This document shows positions 1-9,100 of a DNA stretch of 64,000 bases, in pieces. The DNA lies in the NCBI RefSeq assembly GCF_027627575.1, contig NZ_CP114065.1, positions 7,502,001 through 7,566,000 of the forward strand, in the 5' to 3' direction. Every line of letters starts with the position of its first letter. Position 1 is the first letter of the stretch. The translations under genes and the position numbers were made by a program. The notes beneath the pieces are model-generated. The model was not told the DNA's origin, ran no database searches, and saw nothing but the letters and a program-made list of their open reading frames with translations. The stretch is from Kribbella sp. CA-293567. Its GTDB lineage: Bacteria; Actinomycetota; Actinomycetes; Propionibacteriales; Kribbellaceae.

Positions 1-1233
1 GCCCAGCGTCTCCAGTGGCGCGACGTCGATGTCGACCTCGTGCGCCGCGTTGTCGTCCAGCACGCCCAGCCGCTTGGCCAGCCACGGCAGTGACGGGCCC
101 TGCAGCAGCGTGAAGAGCAGCACGAGCACGAAGACCACGTCGAAGACCCGATCGGCCTGTGGTACCTGGTTCGCGAGCGGGATCGTCGCCAGCACGATCG
201 GTACCGCGCCGCGCAGTCCGGCCCAGGCGATGAACGTCTGTTCCCGCCACGGGATCCGGAACCACGAGACCGAGATCGTGACGGCCGCGAACCGCCCGAC
301 CACGGTGACCGCGATCCCGATCACCAGCGCGAGCAGGACGTCGTTCAGCGCGATCCGGCCCGGCGAGGCGAGCAGGCCGAGCATCACGAACAGCCCGATC
401 TGGGCCAGCCAGGCGAACCCGTCGACGAACGACCGGGTCGCGATCCGGTGCGGCAGCTCCGCGCGGCCGAGGATCAGGCTGGTCACGTAGACGGCGGCGA
501 ACCCGGAGACGTGCAGCAGCACCGCACCACCGGCGTACGAGACGAAGCAGAGGGAGACGATCGCCAGCGGGTACAGACCGGCGGAGCCGAGCGCGACCCG
601 GCGGAGCAGACCGACGGCCGCCCAGCCGACCACGAACCCGAACAGGGCGCCGACCACGAGCTCGTAAACGACGAGGCCGGCGAAGTACGGCAGACCGTGC
701 TCCTTGAGGCCGCCAGTGCTCACCAGAGTCACCAGGAGGACCGTCGGGGCGTCGTTGAGGCCTGACTCGGCCTCGAGCATCCCCCGGAGCCGCGGACGGA
801 CGGGAACGCGGCGCAGTACGGAGAAGACCGCGGCAGCGTCCGTCGGCGACGTGACGGCGCCCAGCAGGATCGAGATCTGCCAGTCCAGGCCGAGCACGAA
901 GTGCGCCACACAGGCGACCACACCGACACTGATGGCGACTCCGAGGGTCGCCAGCACGACCCCGATCGGCATCACCGGCCGGACCTCGTTCCACCGGGTG
1001 GTCAGACCACCCTCGATCAGGATGACCACCAGCGCCGCGAACCCGAGCGCATGCGCCAGCCCGGCGTCCTCGAACTGGATCCCGGCGCCGGACTCCCCCA
1101 GCACCAGCCCCATCGCGAGGTAGATCAGCAGCGACGGCAGGCCGAGCCGCCCGGACAAGCGGACAGCGATGATCGCCACCAGCAGCACAGCGGCGCCGGC
1201 CAGCAGGATCCGGTCGAGTTGTGAAACGTCCAC
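1..1233 (-). CDS. K+/H+ (cation/proton) antiporter, CPA1 NhaP2/CvrA type, 3' end off the window
   Basis: Membrane antiporter exchanging K+ or Na+ for protons. The frame opens with GTG at 1233, preceded by GAGAGG, and stays open to the window edge, so the C-terminus (usually a TrkA_C-type domain) is missing. The translation is a run of about 12 hydrophobic segments with the family motifs TSPTDAAAVFSVLR and SGLNDAPTVLLV; the Asp residues in these are the ion-translocating type in CPA transporters. It ends in a soluble stretch starting VAPLETLG. It is the first gene leftwards of the tRNA-Ser terminator. Family assignment is firm; the ion specificity is inferred. Confidence 0.88.
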   Translation of the reverse strand, partial: MDVSQLDRILLAGAAVLLVAIIAVRLSGRLGLPSLLIYLAMGLVLGESGAGIQFEDAGLAHALGFAALVVILIEGGLTTRWNEVRPVMPIGVVLATLGVAISVGVVACVAHFVLGLDWQISILLGAVTSPTDAAAVFSVLRRVPVRPRLRGMLEAESGLNDAPTVLLVTLVSTGGLKEHGLPYFAGLVVYELVVGALFGFVVGWAAVGLLRRVALGSAGLYPLAIVSLCFVSYAGGAVLLHVSGFAAVYVTSLILGRAELPHRIATRSFVDGFAWLAQIGLFVMLGLLASPGRIALNDVLLALVIGIAVTVVGRFAAVTISVSWFRIPWREQTFIAWAGLRGAVPIVLATIPLANQVPQADRVFDVVFVLVLLFTLLQGPSLPWLAKRLGVLDDNAAHEVDIDVAPLETLG

Positions 1234-1322
1234 AGCGGCCCTCTCGGGTCGGGGACTGCAGCTTAGTGGAGCTATGCCTCCGGCAACGAATTGCGCAGGT
1301 TTGCCGGACCGGCGGAGAAAAG

Positions 1323-1360
1323 CGAAGACCCTGACGCATCACACAGCATCAGGGTCTTCG
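1323..1360 (-). terminator. Rho-independent terminator behind tRNA-Ser
   Basis: A 12-bp perfect stem (CGAAGACCCTGA at 1323-1334, complement at 1349-1360) with a 14-nt loop. It lies 25 bp downstream of the tRNA-Ser gene on the minus strand and upstream of the antiporter start, so it would insulate the antiporter from tRNA transcription. Confidence 0.75.
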
Positions 1361-1384
1361 GCGTAACTACTACCCGGAGGTAGT

Positions 1385-1475
1385 TGGCGGTGGCGGAGGG
1401 ATTTGAACCCTCGGAAGGGGGGTACCCTTCACGCGCTTTCGAGGCGCGCTCCTTCGGCCGCTCGGACACGCCACC
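1385..1475 (-). tRNA. tRNA-Ser(CGA)
   Basis: Type II tRNA read on the minus strand. The acceptor stem GGTGGCG pairs with CGCCACC, followed by discriminator G and an encoded CCA (1385-1387). The anticodon stem CGCGC/GCGCG holds the loop CTCGAAA, giving anticodon CGA, which reads UCG. A long variable arm (roughly GAAGGGTACCCCCCTTC) and a T-loop GTTCAAATC are present. All are diagnostic of bacterial tRNA-Ser. It sits just downstream of tadA, with its own terminator. Confidence 0.96.
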
Positions 1476-1488
1476 GCCGGAGAGGCTA

Positions 1489-1959
1489 TCAAGACCGATG
1501 CCGATTGAAGAAATCGCGGAGCCGCGCGCCGGCTTCGTCGGCCATCACGCCGCCGATCACCTCGGGCCGGTGATTGAGTCTGCGGTCCCGTACGACGTCC
1601 CACAGCGAGCCCACCGCGCCCGCCTTCTCGTCGTACGCCGCGAAGACCAGCCGGTCCAGCCGGGACAGCACGATGGCCCCCGCGCACATCGTGCAGGGCT
1701 CCAGCGTGACCACCAGGGTGCAGCCGGTGAGCCGCCACTCGCCGACGTGCTCGGCCGCCCGCCGGATGGCGAGCACCTCGGCGTGCGCGGTCGGATCGCC
1801 GGTCAGTTCGCGCTCGTTGTGGCCGCGCCCGATCACCTGGGCGTCGGCGTCGAGCACGATCGCCCCGATCGGTACGTCGGCGCTCACGTGCGCCTTCTCG
1901 GCTTCTTCCAGCGCCACCGCCATCAGCCGGGCGTAGGCGCGGTGCGCGGGATCAGCCAA
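1489..1959 (-). CDS. tadA: tRNA-specific adenosine deaminase TadA
   Basis: Zinc deaminase converting A34 to inosine in tRNA-Arg(ACG). The 156-residue protein has the cytidine/deoxycytidylate deaminase fold with the zinc and catalytic motif HAEV and the second zinc motif PCTMC, at the usual spacing and length. The start chosen is TTG at 1959, which overlaps the stop of the upstream partner gene by 8 nt and implies translational coupling. An internal ATG about 13 codons in (MAVALEEAEK) is a possible alternative. Pairing with the next gene upstream is typical of actinobacteria. Confidence 0.95.
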   Translation of the reverse strand: MADPAHRAYARLMAVALEEAEKAHVSADVPIGAIVLDADAQVIGRGHNERELTGDPTAHAEVLAIRRAAEHVGEWRLTGCTLVVTLEPCTMCAGAIVLSRLDRLVFAAYDEKAGAVGSLWDVVRDRRLNHRPEVIGGVMADEAGARLRDFFNRHRS

Positions 1960-2452
1960 TGGCTTCGATCGCCTCGTGGAACTGGTTGCCGAAACCCAGC
2001 ACGTCGGCGATCTCCTCGAGCATCTCCTCGGGGTACAGGTCGACGTCGTCGATCAGCGCGCCGAGATCCATCGCGCTCATCCCCAGGTCGGACAGGATGG
2101 CCAGATCGCCGGCCGGCACCTGCTCGTCGTCGTCGTCGGCCAGCGGGATGTCCAGCTCGTCGACGACCTGCTTGGCCAGCGGCCACTCGGTCGCGGCGGT
2201 GACGTCGGAGATCAGCAGCCTGGCCCGGCCGCCGACCACCCGGAGCAGGATGAAGAAGTCCTCGTCGACCGAGATCATCCCGACCACGCCCTGGTCGCCG
2301 GGGTAGCGGCGCAGCGCGGAGACGAGCGCGGACAGGTCGGGTTCGCCGCGGAGCGCCAGCGCGGCGACCTGCCAGTCCCCGTCCTCGGTGTAGGCGGCGA
2401 GCGCGAAGTCGAGTTCGTCGGTGGTCATCGGCCCAGCGGTGGGATCGGACAC
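1952..2452 (-). CDS. tRNA adenosine deaminase-associated protein
   Basis: An acidic protein of 166 residues of the family almost always encoded directly before tadA in actinobacteria; its biochemical role is not established. The body (FALAAYTEDGDWQVAALALR, then LSALVSALRRYPGDQGVVGM) is alpha/beta with no catalytic motif I recognise. The start is GTG at 2452. An in-frame ATG at 2428 (MTTDELDF) is equally possible because neither has a clear Shine-Dalgarno. It overlaps tadA by 8 nt. Confidence 0.85.
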   Translation of the reverse strand: MSDPTAGPMTTDELDFALAAYTEDGDWQVAALALRGEPDLSALVSALRRYPGDQGVVGMISVDEDFFILLRVVGGRARLLISDVTAATEWPLAKQVVDELDIPLADDDDEQVPAGDLAILSDLGMSAMDLGALIDDVDLYPEEMLEEIADVLGFGNQFHEAIEAIG

Positions 2453-2509
2453 CTCTGCATGGTCGCAGACTCCCGCCGCAACTGCTGCCTTTTCGGCTGT
2501 TCGTCCCGG

Positions 2510-2680
2510 TCAGTGGTGGAAGGTGGCCCGGCGCATCGCGGCGCGGATCTGCCGCACCCGGGTCCGGCGGGGCGCGACCCGGGCGCGCAGAGCACGGGCT
2601 TCCTCCAGATCGCGGAGGAAGGCGGCGCGGCGGCGGAGGCGGTCGAGTTGTTCGGGCGACTTACCGGTGTTCTCGGGCAC
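2510..2680 (-). CDS. small basic protein, unknown function
   Basis: A 56-codon frame starting GTG at 2680 with a possible GAGGA about 13 nt upstream. The product (PENTGKSPEQLDRLRRRAAF, then an EEARALRARVAPRRTRVRQI stretch) is a charged, probably helical protein with the Arg/Ala/Leu periodicity of a real helix. The frame ends before the tadA-associated gene on the same strand. I recognise no domain. It is small, so this could still be a chance frame in GC-rich DNA. Confidence 0.5.
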   Translation of the reverse strand: MPENTGKSPEQLDRLRRRAAFLRDLEEARALRARVAPRRTRVRQIRAAMRRATFHH

Positions 2681-2762
2681 GGGCGGGCACCGTCCTCGTC
2701 GGTTCGGCTCTACCGTTGCTTGAGGGCACCCCGGGGCGGGGGCCGGCTGACCTAAATCGACT

Positions 2763-2784
2763 GCGCTTCCCATCGTAGAAGCGC
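2763..2784. promoter_or_regulatory. inverted repeat upstream of upp
   Basis: GCGCTTC (2763-2769) is repeated inverted at 2778-2784 with an 8-nt spacer, about 44 bp before the upp start. It could be an operator or a leader hairpin; nothing more can be said from the sequence. Confidence 0.25.
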
Positions 2785-2827
2785 GCGCGGTTTCCGGTAG
2801 CGAATCGCCGACGGTAGCGTTCGGCGC

Positions 2828-3469
2828 ATGCAGATCCTCGTCGTTGACCACCCGCTCGTCGCCCACAAGCTCACCACGCTGCGGGACGAGCGGACGGATT
2901 CGCCGACTTTCCGGCGGCTGACCGAGGAACTCGTCACGCTGCTCGCCTACGAAGCCACCCGCGACGTCCGCACCGGCCCGATCACCGTCACCACGCCGGT
3001 GGCCGAGGCGGAGGGGATCAAGCTGACCTCCCCCAAGCCGCTGGTGGTGCCGATCCTGCGGGCCGGTCTGGGCATGCTCGAGGGGATGACCCGGCTGCTG
3101 CCGACCGCCGAGGTCGGCTTTCTCGGGATGATCCGCAACGAGGAGACCCTGAGCGCCTCGACGTACGCCGAACGCCTGCCGGAGGACCTGCACGGTCGGC
3201 AGTGCTACGTGCTCGACCCGATGCTGGCCACCGGCGGGACGCTGGCGGCGGCGATCCAGTTCCTGGTGGACCGCGGCGCCGACCACATCACCGCGATCTG
3301 CATCCTGGCCGCGCCGGAGGGCGTCGAGCGGATCGAGCGCGAGCTCGCCGACCTGGACATCCCCTGCACGCTGGTGATCGCCGGGATGGACTCACACCTG
3401 AACGAGAAGGGCTACATCGTGCCGGGCCTGGGCGACGCGGGAGACCGCCTGTACGGCGTCGCGCAGTAA
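2828..3469 (+). CDS. upp: uracil phosphoribosyltransferase
   Basis: Salvage enzyme making UMP from uracil and PRPP. The 213-residue protein carries the N-terminal LVVDHPLVAHKLTTLRDE segment, the ILRAGLGM motif, the PRPP loop DPMLATGGT, and the C-terminal YIVPGLGDAGDRLYG uracil-binding segment. Length is normal for the family. The start ATG at 2828 gives the canonical N-terminus. The last 14 codons are duplicated just downstream (see repeat at 3425-3537). Confidence 0.97.
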   Translation: MQILVVDHPLVAHKLTTLRDERTDSPTFRRLTEELVTLLAYEATRDVRTGPITVTTPVAEAEGIKLTSPKPLVVPILRAGLGMLEGMTRLLPTAEVGFLGMIRNEETLSASTYAERLPEDLHGRQCYVLDPMLATGGTLAAAIQFLVDRGADHITAICILAAPEGVERIERELADLDIPCTLVIAGMDSHLNEKGYIVPGLGDAGDRLYGVAQ

Positions 3470-3537
3470 AGAAGAAGTGGTGGTTGGAGGAGTGGCCTGG
3501 GCGACGCGGGAGACCGCCTGTACGGCGTCGCACAGTA
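3425..3537 (+). repeat. direct repeat duplicating the 3' end of upp
   Basis: 44 bp covering the last codons of upp (3425-3468) recur at 3494-3537 with one mismatch (G3463/A3532). The offset is 69 bp, a multiple of three. Each copy ends in its own stop (TAA, then TAG). The 25 bp between copies encode an Lys/Trp-rich stretch if read through. This looks like a recent tandem duplication. Confidence 0.9.
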
Positions 3538-3541
3538 GCCG

Positions 3542-6082
3542 TCAGGAGTTCGCGGCGTAGTCGATCGGCAGGTCGTCGGCTTCCAGGCAGACGAGTTGCT
3601 CCGGCGTCGGCGCGGTCATGGTGGCCAGCCGGTACGCCTGCCGCTCGGTCATCTGCTGGAAGATCTGCCGGGCCGACCGGCCGTTGCCGAAGCCCTCACC
3701 GCGCGGCAGCACCTGGAACATCTCCGACAGCGCCTTGCGGGCGTCCACCGACAGCTCGTACTGGTGCTCGCCCGCGTGGTACTCGAAGATGTCGACCAGC
3801 TCGGCCGGCGTGTAGTCGTCGAACAGCAGCGTCCGGGTGAACCGCGACGACAGTCCCGGGTTGGACCCGATGAACCGGCCCATGTCGTTGACGTAACCGG
3901 CCACGATCACCACCAGGTCCTCGCGGTGGTCCTCCATCATCTTGACCAGCGTCGCGATCGCCTCGGCGCCGAAGTCGTTGCCGATCCCGACCGGCGCCAG
4001 CGAGTACGCCTCGTCGATGAACAGCACCCCGCCGAGCGCCTGGTTGACCGCGGCCTGCGTCTTGGGACCGGTGTGGCCGACGTACTCGCCGACCAGGGCG
4101 GTCCGGTCCACCTCGACCAGATGGCCCTTGCGGAGCAGCCCGAGGGCCTTCAGCACCCGGCCGTAGAGCCGCGCGACGGTGGTCTTGCCCGTTCCGGGGT
4201 TGCCGGCGAAGACCAGGTGGCGGCTCAGCGGCGGCGCCGGCAGACCGGCCTCCTGCCGCATCCGGACGGCCTGCATCAGGTTCACCATCGACTGGACGTC
4301 CCGCTTGACCCGTCCGAGCCCGATCTGCTCCTCGAGCTCGGCCAGCACGTCCTCGAGGTTCTCGTCCTCGGGCGGCATGCTCTCGTCCAGCGTGCCCGCC
4401 GGCCCGGCCGTCGCCGGCGGCGCACCTCCCGCGCCTGCCGCAGCAGCAGCGGGCGTCGCGGGAGCCATCGGAGAGCCGTCGACGGTGCAGTCCTCGAACA
4501 CCGGCTTGGCCCCGTCGTCCTGACCGACAGCGCCGTCACAGTCGCGGATCCGCACGTGCCGCAGTACCGGCGTGCAGTCCTTGCTCAGGTGCAGAGCCGG
4601 GTACTTCGTACCGACCACGTCGCAGTCGGTGTACGTCCCCGCGGCCTTCTCTGCCAGGTAGATCCCGTTCTTGGCGACTCCGGTGACCCGCAGACCGGTC
4701 ACGGTCGGAGCGACGCCGGACCAGACGACCAGACCGGTCCCCTCGCACCTCTCGATCGTGCTGCCGGTGATCTCGGCGCTCGCCCCGGTGCCGACGACGA
4801 TCCCGGCCGCCTTCGTCTTACTGACCCGTACCGCGTCCAGCCGGACGAAGCCGGAGCCGGACAGTTCGACCCCGGTCCCGGACGTCCCGGCCACCGAGCA
4901 CGCCTCCAGGCTGGTCGCGGTCGTCGTCTCCAGGTGGACACCGATCGTCCCACCGGTGATCCGGCAGTCCTCGGCCTTGATCGTCGCCTCGTCCACCACC
5001 GACAGCGCGGTCAGACCGATGTCGGTGATCCCGCAGGCCTCCAGCTCGACCCCGGAGGCTCCGGTCGCGTGGATGCCGTGCTCGGCGCCACCCCGGACCA
5101 GGCAGTCGACCAGCCGCACGGACGCCGTACCGGTCAGGTGCAGGGCGCTGTACTTCGAGCGGTCGACCCGGCAGTCGGTCAGCGTCGCCTGGGCCCCGTC
5201 CGAGATCAGCAGGCCGTTGGCGCCCGAGTCGGAGACGGCACAGCCCTTCGCGGTCAGCTGTGCCTGGTCCTGGACCACCAGACCGCTCGCCTGGGTGTCA
5301 CGCAACCGGCAGTCGACCAGCTCGACCCGGGCCGAGCCGGCAGCGTGGACAGCCGCAGCACCGGCCTTGTCGATCGTCAGCTCCGTCAGTACGCCGGAGG
5401 AGCCGTCCTCGAGCAGCAGACCTGCCATGCCCGTCTGACGCAGTACGGAGTCGGTGAGCTTGATCCGGCTGTCGCCACGGAGCCGGAAGCCGTAGCCGAC
5501 GGTGTCGGTCATCCGGAGCCGGTTGGCCTCCAGGTAAGCGCCGCCGGACAGTACGACGCCGATGCCGTCGATCTTCTCGATCGTGGAGTCCTCGACCTGT
5601 GCCCGGACCCGGCCGGACAGGTGCATCGCGGCCAGCCGCCCGCTGCCAAGCTTCGAACGCCGGACCAGCACCGAGGTCACGCCGTACCCGCTCAGGTCGG
5701 AGCCCTGGCCGGCTTCGTTGCCTCGGGCATGGATCCGGCTGCCGCTGACGACGCAGTCCTCGATCAGCAGTCCGGCGCCACCGGAGATGCCGATCGCCGG
5801 GGTGTCGGATTCGTCGGCCGCCCGGACCAGGAGACCGCGCAGCGCGCACTCCAGCCCCTCGACCACGATCGTCGGCCGGCCGCTGCCCTTGACGCCGACC
5901 AGCTCGACGCTGCCCTGGCCCTGCTCGGCGACGATCACCACCGAGCGGTCCAGTACGAGCTGCTCCTGGTAGGAGCCGGCCGAGACCACGACGGCGTCGC
6001 CGGGGCTCGCGGCCTTCACCGCGTCGGCGATCCGCCGGAACGTTCCGCGTCCGCCCTTCGGGGCGACGTACCTCGTCGTCAC
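3542..6082 (-). CDS. right-handed beta-helix / AAA+ ATPase fusion (EccA-like, CbxX/CfxQ family)
   Basis: An 846-residue cytosolic fusion. Residues from about 20 to 560 form repeats of about 23 residues of the pectate-lyase-like parallel beta-helix type (recurring patterns such as GVELSGSGFVRL). A Pro/Ala linker follows, then a CbxX/CfxQ AAA+ domain from about residue 590: Walker A GNPGTGKTT near 630 and Walker B VLFIDEA near 686, with the usual EccA-like lid. In mycobacterial ESX systems EccA has TPR repeats in place of the beta-helix and acts on substrates or chaperones. The GTG start at 6082 has GGAGA 6 nt upstream and follows the giant gene by 25 nt, so the two are co-transcribed. A role in handling the giant product is inferred. 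Confidence 0.85.
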   Translation of the reverse strand: MTTRYVAPKGGRGTFRRIADAVKAASPGDAVVVSAGSYQEQLVLDRSVVIVAEQGQGSVELVGVKGSGRPTIVVEGLECALRGLLVRAADESDTPAIGISGGAGLLIEDCVVSGSRIHARGNEAGQGSDLSGYGVTSVLVRRSKLGSGRLAAMHLSGRVRAQVEDSTIEKIDGIGVVLSGGAYLEANRLRMTDTVGYGFRLRGDSRIKLTDSVLRQTGMAGLLLEDGSSGVLTELTIDKAGAAAVHAAGSARVELVDCRLRDTQASGLVVQDQAQLTAKGCAVSDSGANGLLISDGAQATLTDCRVDRSKYSALHLTGTASVRLVDCLVRGGAEHGIHATGASGVELEACGITDIGLTALSVVDEATIKAEDCRITGGTIGVHLETTTATSLEACSVAGTSGTGVELSGSGFVRLDAVRVSKTKAAGIVVGTGASAEITGSTIERCEGTGLVVWSGVAPTVTGLRVTGVAKNGIYLAEKAAGTYTDCDVVGTKYPALHLSKDCTPVLRHVRIRDCDGAVGQDDGAKPVFEDCTVDGSPMAPATPAAAAAGAGGAPPATAGPAGTLDESMPPEDENLEDVLAELEEQIGLGRVKRDVQSMVNLMQAVRMRQEAGLPAPPLSRHLVFAGNPGTGKTTVARLYGRVLKALGLLRKGHLVEVDRTALVGEYVGHTGPKTQAAVNQALGGVLFIDEAYSLAPVGIGNDFGAEAIATLVKMMEDHREDLVVIVAGYVNDMGRFIGSNPGLSSRFTRTLLFDDYTPAELVDIFEYHAGEHQYELSVDARKALSEMFQVLPRGEGFGNGRSARQIFQQMTERQAYRLATMTAPTPEQLVCLEADDLPIDYAANS

Positions 6083-6107
6083 TGGCTCTCCATCAGTTCG
6101 TTCCCGG

Positions 6108-9100
6108 TCATGGCGCCCCGGTCGGAGCGGAGGGCTGCGGCGCCTGGACACCAGGCGGCAGGATCACACCGCCGCTGGTCACCTGCGGCTGTGGCACGGT
6201 AACACTGGGCGGCGTGACGACCGGCGTGGGCGCGGGCTGCGGCTGTGGCGCCGGACGCGACCACTCCGGGTTCATCGAGGCCCGCAGGGCCGGGGCCAGC
6301 AGCGACGCCATCCCCTTCTCGAAGAACTTGAGCCCGAAGCCGATCCCCAGCTCACCGACGCCACCCTTCTGGAAGAACCGGCCGGCGCCGAAGCCCATCC
6401 CGATCGTGCGCAGCATGCCGATGCTGTTCGCGATCGCGTAACCGGTCGCGGCGGCCATCCCGCCCTCGGCCAGCGCCTGCCAGCCGGTCAGCTGCACGGT
6501 CTTGCCGTCCGGACCCTTGACGCCGAAGATCGCCGCGTTCATCGTGCCGTTCACGAACGCGGTGAGGGGCAGCAGCATCATGCCGAGGCCGTAGTCGAAG
6601 GTGCCGGCGCGCCACTTGGTGACGCTGGTGTTGCCGGCGAACTCGACGCCCCACTGGGAGCTGTTGTTGTTCGGCCGCTTGGTGATCAGGGTGCCGCCGT
6701 CGAGGTTGCCCATCGTGGTCTTCAGGTCCCGCAGGCCACCGCCGAGACGGGTCTCGGTCAGCGCCGTACCGGCCGCCGTCCGCAGCGTCGTACCGACCGC
6801 GGCGTTCATCAGCGCCTTGAGCGCGTCGGTGCCGTTGAACGGCCGGTTCTGCGCCTCGGCGATGATCGCCATGATGATCAGGCTGGCCGCGTAGTCGAGC
6901 ATGAACTCGGTGCCTGCGGTCAGGAACATCTTCTGGGTGAGCAGCCGGGAGTACGAGACGTAGTTGGACTCGATCCGGAGCGGGTCGCCGCCCGGCCGCA
7001 GCGTCTTGGCGTCCAGGGTCCAGTCCGAGTGCAGGTGCCACGGCTGCCGCTGGGCGTCACCGATGCGGGCGTTCCAGCCGCGGAACTCGGTCATCGCGCC
7101 GCGGAAGTCGAACTCGTTGCCGGTCAGCGTGAGCCGGCCGTCCCGCAGCTCGAAGACCAGGCCGGTGTCGGACCGCTCGCCGACCACCCGGCCGTTGGTG
7201 TCCCAGATCTTCCACTGGCCGTGCAGCTTGTCGGTCTCCAGGTAGTTCGTCCCCGACGCCGCCCGCTCGCGGACGATCTTGTCGAAGTCGAACTCCTTCC
7301 ACTGCGCCTGGTCGGAGTTGCCGGCCGCGTTCACGTGGTACTCGCGGACCCGGACCGGCTGCCCGTCGCCGAGGTGCTGCGGCGTCTCGAAGCGGACCTG
7401 GTGCGGCACCGGCGCGGCGTTCGGGGTGACGTCCCTGAAGTGCGTCGAGCCTCTGCTCCAGTCCGGTGCCCAAGCGCCGGTGGCGTTGCTCCAGCGCCGG
7501 TCGAAGGTCACCGCGGCGTCGACCCGCTGACCGAACTTGTCGAACTCCGCGCTGTGCCAGTTCTGGCCCGACTTCCAGGACTCGACGTACCGGCCCTCGT
7601 CCAGCAGGTGCCGATCGCGGACCAGGTTGCCTCCGGCATCGAAGTCGCGGAACGAGTTGTCCCAGCTGATCGACTCGTCGCGGGATCCCTTGAAGTGGAA
7701 GCGTTCGCCCCCCGGACCGGTCGGCGTACCGTTCGCGTCCAGCTCACGCCAGACCCAGCGGGAGCCGTCGGCCGGGCCGGTCGCCTCGACGTAGCGGACC
7801 GGCGGGTTCGGCCCGTGGGCCGGCAGCTGGTGCGACGAGCCGACCAGGTTGCCGTGGGCGTCACGCTGCACCCAGACGTGGTTGTTCCGCAGTTCGGGGA
7901 ACTCGCGGACTTCGCCACCGGGCATGCTCTGCCGGACCAGGGTGAACGCCGGCGTCTCCCCCTGCCGGTACGGGCCGGGCAGCTGCCGGAAGTCCTGCCA
8001 GGAGTTGCTGGTGTCGTCGAAGACCCGCCAGCCCTTGGCGTCGCCGGCCTCCCACGGCAGCTGCGCGTTCGTGCTCGGGTGCGCGGTGGTCGGCGGCTCG
8101 ACGTGGTTGCCGACCTTGAGCGTGGTCCCGTCGTGCAGCTTGCCCTCGAACCGGACGAACCGGCCGTCCAGCCCGACGTCGACGATCGACTCGTCGCCGC
8201 CGACGTACCGCACTCCGTGGCCGGGGTTGTTGGTCCCGGTGTTCTCCCAGCGGTAGATCTGGTACCGCGCGTCGTTGGCGACGTGCGACACGTTGCCTTC
8301 CGGTACCGGGTTGCGCTGGATGTAGTCGCGGAACCAGACCGGCGGCCGCTGCTCACCGACCCGGTGCGCGCTGAGGATGTCGTCGTTGAAGAGCTTGGTG
8401 CCGCTGCCGACCGGCTTGCCGGCCTTGCCCTGGATCTCCCAGCTGCCCGGCCGTTCCAGTCCTGCCGCGCCGTTCTCGAGCTTGAACTCCTGGTACTGGT
8501 TGGCGTTGTCGACCTTGTTCCAGGTGCCCCACTTCTGCTGCGCGATCTCGGTCGTGTTGGTGCCGTTGACCTGCAGCGTCACCCGGTCGGTGAAGCCGTC
8601 GCCGACCTTCTCCCAGGTCCGCTGCCCCGAGCCGACCAGCGCACCGTCGGCGTCGAACCGGTGCCAGGTCCAGTTGTCGCCCGCGCCGCGGGTGGCCAGC
8701 ACGTGGCCGGTGATCTCCTTCTCGGCCTTGCCCATCGGACCGATCTGCTCGGCGATCGGGTTGTCGTACTTCTGCAGACCCTGCTGGTAGTGGTGCACCT
8801 GCCGGCCGTTGTGGTCGACGTCGCGCCAGGAGAAGCCGGAGGTGTCGAACTCCCGCTTGCCCCAGTTGCTGATCCCGCCGGCGTTGTCGTACGTCGCCCA
8901 GGTGGTCCGCCGGTTGAACGTGCCGAAGTTGAGCGTGTCGGTCTTGCGGAAGCTGTCCAGGATCTCCCCGCCCGGCAGCCAGCGCCGTTCGAAGACCTGG
9001 ACCTCCTTGGCGCTGGAGCTGACCAGCTTGAGCTGCCCGTTGCCGACGCCGGTCACCTCGAGCTTGCCGGTCTGGAAGACGCCGTCCGCCGGGCCGGTTC

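Noticed and set aside
3596..6202. 868-codon plus-strand frame opposite the beta-helix ATPase
   Set aside because: Shadow of the sense frame; the sense frame has Walker motifs and periodic beta-helix repeats.
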